Assembly: GCA_964019695.1 (NCBI GenBank)
Contig: OZ026515.1
Coordinates: 139,435,549 to 139,499,548, forward strand
DNA: 64,000 nucleotides
Direction of reading: 5' to 3'
DNA from: Loripinus fragilis
Taxonomy: Eukaryota > Mollusca > Bivalvia > Lucinida > Lucinidae
This document shows positions 11,065 to 20,163 of the stretch, piece by piece (position 1 is the first letter of the stretch; each line of letters opens with the position of its first letter). Under the pieces are notes generated by a model. It did no database searches and was not told the DNA's origin. It saw only the letters and a list, made by a program, of their open reading frames with translations. A program made the translations under genes and the position numbers.

Positions 11065-11807
11065 ACTGAAGCTATAGAAATGGTACATGTAACAAAATTC
11101 ACTTCAAGTTTTGTGACATTTGTAATTTGAATACAAACATTGAATATTTGGTTTACAGACAAGTAATGGTTACATACTGTTCTATGCTTAAATGTATACT
11201 TCTGAAACAGCTAAATACTTTATAGCTTTGACTGAGCACTTAAGATGAAAAAGGAATCACTGTTTCCCGATCGGGAATCAACTCTTTTCTGGTTCCTGAA
11301 CAAGAATTACAGACTTCCAAGAACAATTCTTGACTTTTTTTGAGATGCTTAAAAATTCTGGACTGTCAAAAGTTTGGAATTTCATTTATCTTAAACCTCC
11401 CAAAATATGGTGGAAATGCAGTAAAACTGTGATATATTTCTTTCGTTTTCTGAGAGTACTATAAAATTGATAAAATGATGCCCGATCCAATATCAAGTTA
11501 CTCAGCTCAACTCAACTCAAAATCTCTTTATTCTCTCAAAGTCAAGTTAATATCAAGTTACTATTAATAGTAACATTTACCTGTTTTTACATCTCAAGTG
11601 ATCCCCGATTGGGAATCTCTCCTCCACTGGCAAGGAGGAAGGCAAAGATACGGAATCGATACAATCAAGTACAACCCTAAAATTTGAAACAGATTCGTCC
11701 AATATATAAGGACGGTAAGTTCCATTGGGCATAAATAATTTCATCTGATGGGTATATAATAATAATGCTAATTTGACAGTCAAAATGATCTTATCAGAAC
11801 CTATATC
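11065..11807. other. Region downstream of the GPCR gene, with a 34-bp retroelement scrap
   Basis: Positions 11642-11676 match the 3'-terminal phrase of the Penelope-like family (GCAAAGAT..GGAATCGATACAATCAAGTAC). A CAACTCAACTCAA run lies near 11507. On the minus strand the GPCR coding end is followed by AT-rich sequence; no clear AATAAA signal was seen close by. Confidence 0.5.
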
Positions 11808-12884
11808 TCATATTGCATTTTCGCTATTTGCTTTCTTCCTCCTACGGTTACTTTCTGAAATAACAATATCATACACCTCAATGTGCAAAGAGTCCGCCTT
11901 TGCTTTAAACATTCCATTGCATTTCGCTAAAATGAAAAATAAATGCATCTTGCACTCTTTAAACTTACATATATACAAATATAAGTTAGCATATGTATTT
12001 AACTGAATACTAACATAGTCTATTGTCTGAAATATCATCCTCCATCGGTGTGTCCAAAGCTCCGGTTTAAAGTCCATCAGAATGCTGTGAAAAAATATTG
12101 GTGATTGAAACACTATGAATACTAATATTACAACTGCCACGGTTTTAGTGGAGTTAGTACACTTTTGTTTCTGTGACAGATCACTCAGATATTTTGAATT
12201 AGCATTGAGTGTTTTTCCAAGTTCCTTTAGTTTATATATGATGAATATTATTTTGAGGTATGCGGCGGAAATTATGAGAGCAAACAGGATCAAAAACGAT
12301 ATTAGAACAATCCTAGCTGGCTGAAAAAGAGCGTATATGTCACATGAAATATAGCTATATTGAGCACAAACGTTTATCCCAGCAATGATAAATGCAAGTA
12401 ACGGTGCTATTACTGTCACTGTCTACAGGCTTGCAATTGAAATGGACAGGGTAGTCTTAGTGACGTATCTTTTATAATGCAAAGGTACTGTAAGTGCTAC
12501 CAATCTTTCAATAGTGACAGTACAAAGCGATCCCCATAATGTCGCCACCAGTGCCATGCAGAAGAATATTCTGGATTCAAATATAAGTGTACGGTAAATG
12601 GCACCAACCAACAGTATAGCAACGCTGTGCAGTAAAATCATGCTTTCGAAGAGTATGTAGCTCGCCAACAAGTTGTATGTAACACATCGGATTTGAAATG
12701 AAAGTTTCCGGCACCGATTTATAATATTCAAAGCAAGCGTATTGCATAGTATTGAACATGAGGACAAAACTATGATCCCACAGTTTAATGGGACGTTAAG
12801 AGCTGTGTCTATTGTTGATGTATCGTTGTATATCGTAGTATTGTCTGTAAGAACATCGTCTTTTGAAATGTTTATACTATCCAT
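11808..12884 (-). pseudogene. Class A (rhodopsin-like) GPCR gene, uninterrupted except for one in-frame TAG
   Basis: Read on the minus strand from ATG at 12884 to TGA at 11808-11810, one continuous frame of 358 codons looks like a seven-transmembrane receptor with a single TAG at 12423-12425 (codon 154). The N-terminus has three N-glycosylation sequons (N5, N15, N20). TM1 is about residues 33-55, TM2 68-92 (NLLASYILFE), TM3 105-127 ending in ERLVAL, the DRY-type box as E126-R127. TM4 starts near 145 and continues through the stop (IASL, stop, TVTVIAP). TM5 is about 190-214, TM6 247-268 with FQSP (P262, the CWxP position), TM7 283-305 with NLYLY (N300 to Y304, the NPxxY position with Pro replaced by Leu). 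The tail has a basic NRRRKK. The stop sits where class A receptors carry their most conserved TM4 residue, Trp 4.50, so TGG to TAG is the simplest reading. There is no frameshift and everything else fits a receptor under recent constraint, so this is either a very young pseudogene, a polymorphic null, a sequencing error, or an RNA-edited gene. The ligand class is not recognised. Mollusc genomes carry large expansions of such intronless orphan receptors (family knowledge). Confidence 0.75.
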
Positions 12885-12900
12885 CCAACCTGCAAAAAAT
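12885..12900 (-). promoter_or_regulatory. Putative 3' splice acceptor just upstream of the GPCR start codon
   Basis: On the minus strand the sequence is TTCAATTTTTTGCAG|GTTGG followed by ATGG. A pyrimidine tract and CAG five bases before the ATG suggest that the coding exon is preceded by a 5' non-coding exon. This is inference from the motif only. Confidence 0.4.
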
Positions 12901-13578
12901 TGAATAATTATCAGTCAAAGTCTAACATTGGGTACAAGTTGACCAATCAGGAAAGTCCGGCTCAATTTGAGAATCCAATCAAGCCTCGGGTGTACGTAAG
13001 GCGCGTGTACTGAAAAACTCAATTTTATTAGCTGGAACTGGCGTAAGGAAAAATAATACCAGTCCAATTTAAATCCATTATTTGATTACCCAAACGTTTT
13101 ATCAACAGACTGATAAATGAAGTTTATGATTTTTCAATAAGATATCGCTATAACCGTTTGTTTAGCTGCAAGCACATTTGTTATTGTATTGGCATGGTTT
13201 CTGTGACGTCAACGTCACGTTATGTAACGTCAGCGTCAAGTTATCAGAGTAGATCCTCGATGTACATCCGAGGTCTGATTCCAAGAAATTCCACTGATTT
13301 GGCCGAGGCAGTTCCGATAAGTTGACATGTGGGTACAGCGGACTTTCAAATCGGTCTACATCTCTTGCAGTCTTATCAGATTCGAAGAGTTTCGCCTCAA
13401 GAAACATTGGACACTTGGCTAGCCATAGAGCGCCCATCAAAGACTCTGATCAGACTGTGTGGTTGCGCCTGCTGATCTGAATTTCTGATAGTCGCGCTTG
13501 CTAACTTTAACCTTTTGCTAGCCGCCCGCCTTTATGGTCTATAACATGGTAAAGCTTTACAATGTCTAATAATGCACT
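12901..13578. other. Upstream region of the GPCR gene; repeat-like block at 13190-13500
   Basis: The 13195-13240 stretch is rich in GACGTCA/ACGTCA words. The block 13260-13500 includes TTGGCTAGCCATAGAGCGCCC and CTGATCAGACTG, phrases typical of dispersed repeats. A 92-codon minus-strand frame (13162-13440) runs through this block and shows no domain, so it is not called a gene. Confidence 0.35.
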
Positions 13579-13582
13579 TTAA

Positions 13583-13949
13583 AGCTGCATACTCTGTAAC
13601 TATGAACATTTTTCGAAAAATTTTATTTTCTTTTTAAATCATTTGTAAAAGTAGAATTAAGCTATGTTTTCACAATAAAAATGTTCAGTACAGCTGAAAA
13701 CTGCATGGAAAGGTGAATTATCTTATCAAATAGGTGTATTTTTCTCGTGTTGGTAATTATTTGCGTCCCTCCAATAATTATAGACCGTTGAATTTTAACA
13801 TAAATGCAGTTGTTTTGAAAGTGATAACTTGTTAAGATAAACGAAAATGATAAAATGTTTATCTGAATTTGAGTATTTTTACTGCGTTCTTGAAAAATAA
13901 AAACATTATTTTTAAAATTAGAAGATCAAAAGTTACAGACTATGCAGCT
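13583..13949. mobile_element. MITE flanked by TTAA (piggyBac-like target), copy 1
   Basis: The ends AGCTGCATACTCTGTAAC and GTTACAGACTATGCAGCT are inverted with one mismatch, and TTAA flanks both sides (13579-13582, 13950-13953). The length is 367 bp and there is no coding capacity. Two further copies in opposite orientation lie in the macro-tandem units (42923-43291, 51091-51462), also flanked by TTAA. TTAA targets are characteristic of piggyBac-type transposases. Confidence 0.75.
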
Positions 13950-13953
13950 TTAA

Positions 13954-14459
13954 ATAATCCAACCATGCGCTTTCCTGCAAAGTAATAAATATATATCCCC
14001 ATTAGTTTCTGCGGGACAGTCCGTCTTAATGTGCTTTTTCTTATACGATCAAGTACGATGCCTAAAATATATAGTACCTAAAGTATACTAAAGGACTTTG
14101 AAAACGCATCACCCTGACTAAATCCCTTATTGCTCAAACACTAAGGATGACAGAGAGATAAATTCTATGGCATATTAAGGTCTGACAAGTGTTTAGTTTG
14201 CCCTAGAAAAACCATGGTTGTTAAGTTAATTAAAGGTATTGAAATAACAGCTTTTATAAAGCAGGAGTATAACATTTTGGATGTACGTTTCTTTCGACCG
14301 CAATGATTTTCCCATAAGCAGAAATGTGATAAGCTAATTCCTGTTTTAGCAAGCTTGATTGTGTGATCAATCCTCTATCCCGCCATATGAATTGGGGTTG
14401 CTTGAGATAGGTAAATTATCTTGCATGAACCAACGCTTATAAGTAGGAAAGAAGTCAAC
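13954..14459. other. Unassigned AT-rich sequence
   Basis: No repeat pair or credible frame seen. Confidence 0.4.
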
Positions 14460-14690
14460 GATCGTGAATTGATACAATCAATTACCACACCTGACCCAGG
14501 ACACCATATGAGAAAGTGACGAAAACATACATGAGAGCCAAGAGGTTAGCCCTTTCCATGCATGTGACCAAAAGGCTTCAAGGAACAGACAAGGCAGTAA
14601 GACAGCCATACACAAATAACAAGCAGGAAACACAATAGAAGCACGCCTTGAAACGGTCAGTAAAAACATACTGGAGTCTTCTGTTTTCAC
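14460..14690 (-). pseudogene. Diverged 3' UTR remnant of the Penelope-like family
   Basis: The order of phrases matches the 3' ends at 16083 and 23903: GAATTGATACAATCAA..ACCACACCTGACCCAGGA, then GAGAGCCAAGAGGT.AGCCCTTTCC, then GCCTTGAAACGGTCAGTAAA. It is the most diverged of these copies and has no RT coding part. Confidence 0.65.
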
Positions 14691-15925
14691 TTTATGTCTT
14701 TTCTAAACTTCAATTTCCAAGAGGCCCAACATGGCCATGATATTGGATTTTCATGTTTTTATGCGCATTGAATGCTTAAGTATCATGATGACTTTGGAGA
14801 TTGTAAACGCTTACTGTAAGATTTGCTTCCAACAAGGTGTGTAAAAAGGCTAGAAAAATATATTTAAAGTTTTATGCTTAAATAAAGATAGTTGCCTTTA
14901 CCATGTCTTAAAGTTTGTTTTACAATTGAAATTTACTTCGTTATAATTTCCTTTCTGTCAAGTCATCTGAGCTAAATAGCAGCATACGCTGTTGATTTCT
15001 TACTAATTCTAACATTTCTAATTGAACACCATTTTAAAGGATTTTCAATCAAAATTGAAAATAAATGTTGAAATAAACCATAACAAATGGGCCACGACGT
15101 GAGAAAACCTGTCTTCGGGGCTTCCGAAAAAGTTAGACTCAAACCAGTCTCCTCAGCTACAGAGAATAGCTAGAATAGTGAAATTTCGCTAGTAGCAAGT
15201 TAAGATATGATACTTTCTAGTAAGCGAATAATAAAGGCGCTGATCAGTCTGCCCGGATGCGCAGGCTGGTCTGCGCCTTTGTTGTTCGGAAACCTCCCAA
15301 GACAGGGTTTCTCGCACCGAGGCCCAAATAATAATATTGGTTATAAAATAAGTGCGTACAAACCTGGTTGATTTTGTATAGTTTGTTAATGTTCGTTCCA
15401 AGAAATAAAATGACCACAGCAGGCAGTGGCGTATAATGTCCGTGATATTGGATTTTCAAGTTTTATACGCGCATATAGTTACCATAGTATCAAGTTGACA
15501 TTAGAGACTGTAAACGCATTTTATAAGATACGCTAACTATAGTAAGGTATAACTATCAAACGATTTAAATTTTGGATGGAGTTTCTATTTGGTACATTTC
15601 CCGCCTTTTAACTTAAAAATAATACTATCAAATATATTTGTTTTTAAAAACTAAGTGCGAATAAAATTAATTTGTTATTAAAATTGTTGCTAACGTATCA
15701 GATTTAGAAAATGATAAACTCTTCTTCCAAGTTCAAGAATTTATTGTTCAACCAGGAACATTTACTTAACTCTGTCCAGGCTTGTATGCGCATCTTTACG
15801 GTCCTCATACAATAAGAATAAGTTACTTCTCAACTTTTTTCTTTGCATTTCCAAGTATTATACTATACTTATTTTCACAACCAACAGTCTACGTATTATA
15901 AGCTTGTCTCAATAAAAAAGCACTT
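14691..15925. other. Spacer with two copies of a short dispersed repeat
   Basis: About 14735-14830 and 15449-15540 align to each other (GATATTGGATTTTCA, a GCGCAT block, TAGAGACTGTAAACGC-type end). Around 15240-15290 an inverted GGCGC/GCGCC pair encloses CTGATCAGTCTGCCCGGATG, a phrase of a common repeat type. Two minus-strand frames of about 70 codons here show no domain. Confidence 0.4.
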
Positions 15926-15929
15926 AATC

Positions 15930-15986
<57 letters not shown>

Positions 15987-16022
15987 GATCGATCGATCGA
16001 TCGATCTATCTATCTATCTATT
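15930..16022. repeat. (TATC)n microsatellite with a central (GATC)5 block
   Basis: A TATC run from 15931 changes to GATCGATC at about 15987-16006 and returns to TATC. The plus-strand frame reading YLSIYLSI through it is an artefact of the microsatellite. Confidence 0.95.
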
Positions 16023-16082
16023 ATAAATGTTAAAACTAGTATACTGAAAACTCAACAATTTCATGGAGATGACCTCAATAAA

Positions 16083-17168
16083 AGTAAGTAATGGTGCAAA
16101 GATCAGGAATCGATACAATCAAGTACCACACCTGACCCAGGATACCAATGGGAAAGTGACAAACTCACAGAAGACACCACAAACGAGAGCCAAGAGGTCA
16201 GCCCTTTCCCAGCAGGTGACCACAAAGCACACATAAACAGACGCGCACAAAACAAAGCAAACACAAGACAGAACAAAAACATAAAAGATCCACAAAAGAA
16301 GTACCGCCTTGGAACGGTCAGTAAAATATTTTACTGGAGGGCTTAAACCGGTTTAACGGCGCCAACCTCACCCTTAATTCAGATGTGGATCAAGACACAT
16401 AGATATTTGGTTTGCATGAAAGACCCCTTACTTATCAATGCATCATCTCCTAAAACATATAAATCAAGATATAACAAGGAGATAAAGCAAGGATAAGGAC
16501 TCAACAGTAAATTAAACTGAATACCGGAGCAAAAGAAATCCAACAGGTAAACCCCGGTGGGCCCGACAAACAGCCAAAGCATCAGGCCCCTACCATCTCA
16601 TCAATAGATAAGTCTTTAAGTCGGAACCATCATAGAGTCTGAAGTCCGACCCACCGGCGTGCAATTAAAGAGGAAAGCAAAGTTGCCAACCGTGATTGGG
16701 TTGACTACCAAGCATGCAGTCTGTTGCAATACATTAATGTTATAGCCAATCTTTTTATAATGGGAAATTATTTTAATGAACTGCACTGAAAAATTATTAG
16801 AGCCAACAATCTTCTTCAACTTATACACCAAGTCACCATAGAAATCAGGTTCCGAAAGTCCTTGGCTCAAGAGAGATTTAAGTCCAACTTGGAATTTAGA
16901 AATCAAATCATAGTATCGTCTATAAAATTTTGAAAATGTTTTGCGAAGTTTATGATACCGATAGCCTTGTTTAAGAAGTTTCTGAGTTAACAATTTATTG
17001 CGAATGTTGAAGTCAGCAACATAGCTAGATGCTCTAGCAAAACGAATGAGTTGAGAGATATAGACTCCATAGGATGTAGGACGAGGAACATCACCATCTA
17101 AAAATGGGAAATTGACAATTTCAAAATCAAAGTCGTCACGTTTGTCATAAATTTTGGTAGAAACAATT
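16083..17168 (-). pseudogene. 5'-truncated Penelope-like retroelement (RT C-terminus plus 3' UTR)
   Basis: On the minus strand, the copy begins near 17168 within KIYDKRDDFDFEIVNF and runs on as SYGVYISQLIRFARASSY and LLKQGYRYHKLRKTFSKF to the normal C-terminus near 16616 (..NCTPVGRTSDSMM). The RT palm is missing. About 530 bases of 3' UTR follow, including GCCTTGGAACGGTCAGTAAA, ending at 16083 with a TTACTTAC tail. The C-terminal frame is open here, and the T-run deleted in the 23.9-kb copy is intact, so this copy helps define the undamaged C-terminus. Its 5' truncation is typical of target-primed insertion. It starts 60 bases from the (TATC)n microsatellite. Confidence 0.85.
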
Positions 17169-17350
17169 AATAATCAATAAGCCTCCTAGATTAATGTCAT
17201 ATCCTATCCTGTAATGTTTTACTTATTTTACATGTATACGTATTGATCAATAAAATAGTGTTTAAGCCAAAATTGTTGCTACTTCTCGATGAAGTATCTG
17301 CACAAAAGTTCCATTACAGGAAAATAAATAGAGAATACTAGGTGAGTGTC

Positions 17351-17465
17351 TTTTGATATCAAGTTTACCAGGCAAGGCTTTGAGAACGCATGTTGACATC
17401 GCGAGGCTTGCCGAGCGATTCAACATGCGTTCTCAAAGCCGAGCCTGGTAAGCTTGATATCAAAA
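17351..17465. repeat. Long hairpin with 46-base arms and a GAGGCTTGCCGAG loop
   Basis: The left arm at 17351-17396 (starting TTTTGATATCAAG) pairs with 17420-17465 with three mismatches. The 23-base apex is itself a small stem-loop: CATCGC / GAGGCTTGCCGAG / GCGAT. The same apex occurs in the hairpins of the macro-tandem unit near 44350, on different arms. The following 330 bases contain GCGACGTCAT and are otherwise unassigned; they may be the body of the same element. Confidence 0.8.
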
Positions 17466-17947
17466 TACCCGAACCTGGTATTCTATTTATCAGTTTACCC
17501 ATTGCTGAACACTCTTCAAACTAGTGATTATGACGTATTTTTAAGTATTTGTGTTGATTTAGCGTCATTAGCGACGTCATTCAAAAGTGCAACGTCATCA
17601 TGACCTGATAAAGGTAACATGCCGTGAGATAGGAAACGTTTATTAGGTTATGTTGAAACAATTCAGTTTATATTAGGGGTGACTGATAAGTGCTCATACA
17701 ACGTATACAACTATTTATTTGAGCACTACAGTTACTGCAAACTGTACAGAATGCGTTATTTTTATTTTAGAGATGAATTTATAATGTAAAGAAGAAGACA
17801 AAGACTACGATACGATTAAGCACCACACCTGACCCATTACACCATTTTGGAAAGTAACAAAAACACAACTCACAAGATAACCCAGAAGTCAGCCCTTTCC
17901 CAGCAGGTGATCACAAGGCTGAAAGAAAACAGACATGACAGCATAAC

Positions 17948-18229
17948 AAAGTAAGTAAGGGTGCAAAGATTATGAATCGATACAATCAAGAACCACACCT
18001 GACCCAGGATACCAATCGGAAAGTGACAAATTCACAGTAAGACACCACAAACGAGAAACAAGAGGGCAGCCCTTACCCAGCAGATGACCACAGGGCACAT
18101 ATAAACAGACGCGCACAAAGACATAGCAATCGCAAGACAGAAAAAAACCATAAAAGACCCACAAAAGAAGTACTGCCTTGGAACGGTCAGTAAAATATTT
18201 TACTGGAGGGCTTAAACCGGGTTTAAGAC
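17948..18229 (-). mobile_element. Nested 3' fragment of the younger Penelope-like family
   Basis: It starts with the family tail (AAGTAAGTAAGGGTGCAAAG on the plus strand) and ends after CTGGAGGGCTTAAACCGG. ACAAAG lies on both sides (about 17944 and 18228), a plausible target duplication. Only 3' UTR is present, so the insertion was heavily 5'-truncated. Confidence 0.65.
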
Positions 18230-18490
18230 AAAGTTAAAACACAAATAACAAAAAGGATCCACAAAAGAAGCACCGCCTTGTAACGGTCAGCAAAATAACT
18301 ACTGTAGGGATTAAAAATGTTTAACGATACCAACCACAACCTTAATTCTGGTGTGGATCAAGACACATATGTGTTTGCATTGCATGACATATTCCTTACT
18401 GATCCATGAATAATCTCCTTTTACAAATAAATCAAGACATAAAAAGGAGATAAGACAAAGATACGGACTAAACAGTACATATACAAACAC

Positions 18491-18640
18491 AAAGGTTAAA
18501 ATAGTAAGTGAGTATTATCAGGAAATATCATATTCACAAACTGCAGACAAACCTACAGCACCGCGAGGAAGAGCCAGACAGCAATCATAAAACACCAGCA
18601 AGACAAACTAAGCAAAGCAACTAACTCTCTAAACCAGCTG
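18491..18640 (-). mobile_element. Nested 3' fragment of a second Penelope-like 3' UTR family
   Basis: AGTAAGTGAGTATTATCAGG, ACTGCAGAC, GCACCGCGAGGAAGAGCC and AACTCTCT match 32584-32710 in the same order. The flanking old copy resumes immediately after it. Confidence 0.65.
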
Positions 18641-18790
18641 GGCCTGACAAAAAATGCAACGTCAGGCCCCAACCCACTCATCTATAGATAAGTCGGACCT
18701 GTCAAAGAGTCTGAGTTCTGACCTGCCGCTGTACAATTAAAGAGAAAAGCCAAAACCGCAACATGCATGCAGCCTGTCGGAATATATAAA

Positions 18791-20150
18791 TGCAATAACC
18801 AATATTTTTACAGTGCAAATTTTTTTTAAATAAATTACGTTGAAATATTTAAAGTACGAACATTTTTTTTATTAGCGACCTACACATAAGTGCAAATACA
18901 CGTTTGTTTGTTTGTTTGTAAACATGATTAAACAATACATTATAAACACAACACATTTTATTACCTTTTACATAACGTAGAATGAATAACCAAAATAATG
19001 AAAATTTCGAGAAAAGTATAGTATATAAATAGACCGTTAACTTTTACTTTCACGGTTTCGACCCAGAAGCAAAAGCAATGATCCAAGCGCTACATGTGGC
19101 TTTGAGCGTAGACTATCGTAAAAAATGGTGTATTCCCAACCGAATCGCAAATACTAAGACTTTTCCATTGAGCACAATGTCATCGCTGCGACGTCAGACA
19201 CATTATTTGAACTGAATCTATACACCTGTTAACATACAGAAGCAAGTATTTTGATTAAACTTTATACAATGCATTCTTTTTCATTTTTAACACCTTTGCA
19301 TATGCCTACCATATGTTCTGCCTTGATTTTACTGCAAAGCAAAGCCCTACAAGGAATGAAAGTTGGAGAGCACGAGGAACCGACCCAAGTGTCATAAGCG
19401 TAGAAACAAGGATAGAGACAACCACTGGAGATATCGAATGATTGTATTTCAAATGAATAAGCGAAGATGTCAAATTGTTAATGAGAGCGAATGAATGGGC
19501 AAAATATTTAATGATTAGAAAATACTGGACAACCCCCTCTACAACCATATCCTGACCCTCAGTCATATCCAATGGTAACTTTAATTTTGGGCAGATCATG
19601 TCGGCTTCTGCATGGTTCTAATCGAGGTTCCAATGTACTGGGATTGTATTGTTTGTCATTCTAAGTTGTTACTGGGAAATTAAGTTTCTAACTCAATACT
19701 GTTTTAGTGAGAGTTTATTGAATTCTTGCTTTGAAGTGTGCCATTTTGTTTCTTTTCAGATGTCTCTTAAGCTTCCATAAATGTTCAATTTGTTGGTATC
19801 TATTCTTTGATTGTGGCATTTTATATTTAAACTGATGTAATCTTTGCGATTCATCTTAAACTAGGGCAATTTATTACTAATTGAGAGGTTACGTAGGTTT
19901 AATTTTTAGTTAACAGTGACACAATGCTGTATCAATTTTGTATTGCGAATAATGGAGTTGAAACGCGTTTTTGACCCCTCTCTTGTTTAAAGCAAAATTT
20001 GAGTCTTGAAAACAACAAACATCGCTGTTGTAATGACGTTTACAAGTAAAAACAGTAGTTTTTTCGTTGTGTAGGCATGCTTAATTGAAAGGGTTGTCGT
20101 GTTTTAGATGATACCAAAAAGAGAGACAGTTTAGGGAAAGGTTAGTTTGT
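18791..20150. other. Unassigned AT-rich region
   Basis: It holds a (TTTG)4 run near 18901 and little else. A 97-codon hydrophobic minus-strand frame at 19306-19599 has two apolar stretches but no recognisable family signature, and no splice context was evident, so it is not called. Confidence 0.35.
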
Positions 20151-20163
20151 AGAAAAAAAACCC

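Larger units (their letters stand above)
17795..18790 (-). pseudogene. Old Penelope-like 3' region interrupted by two related insertions
   Basis: Segments 17795-17947, 18230-18490 and 18641-18790 line up in order with the 3' UTR and C-terminal part of the 23.9-kb copy (ACCACACCTGACCC, GCCTTGTAACGGTCAG, GGTGTGGATCAAGACACAT, ATAGATAAGTCGGACC, GTACAATTAAAGAG). They are clearly more diverged than that copy. Two younger pieces sit between them and are listed separately. Confidence 0.75.

Noticed and set aside
13162..13440. 92-codon minus-strand frame upstream of the GPCR
   Set aside because: It lies in a repeat-like block and has no domain; a 5' exon role was considered, but the acceptor at 12890 points only to a non-coding exon of unknown position.
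15843..16091. Plus-strand frame with YLSIYLSI repeats
   Set aside because: It is the translation of the TATC microsatellite.
19306..19599. Hydrophobic 97-codon minus-strand frame
   Set aside because: Two apolar stretches resemble membrane segments, but no receptor or transporter motif and no companion exon was found.
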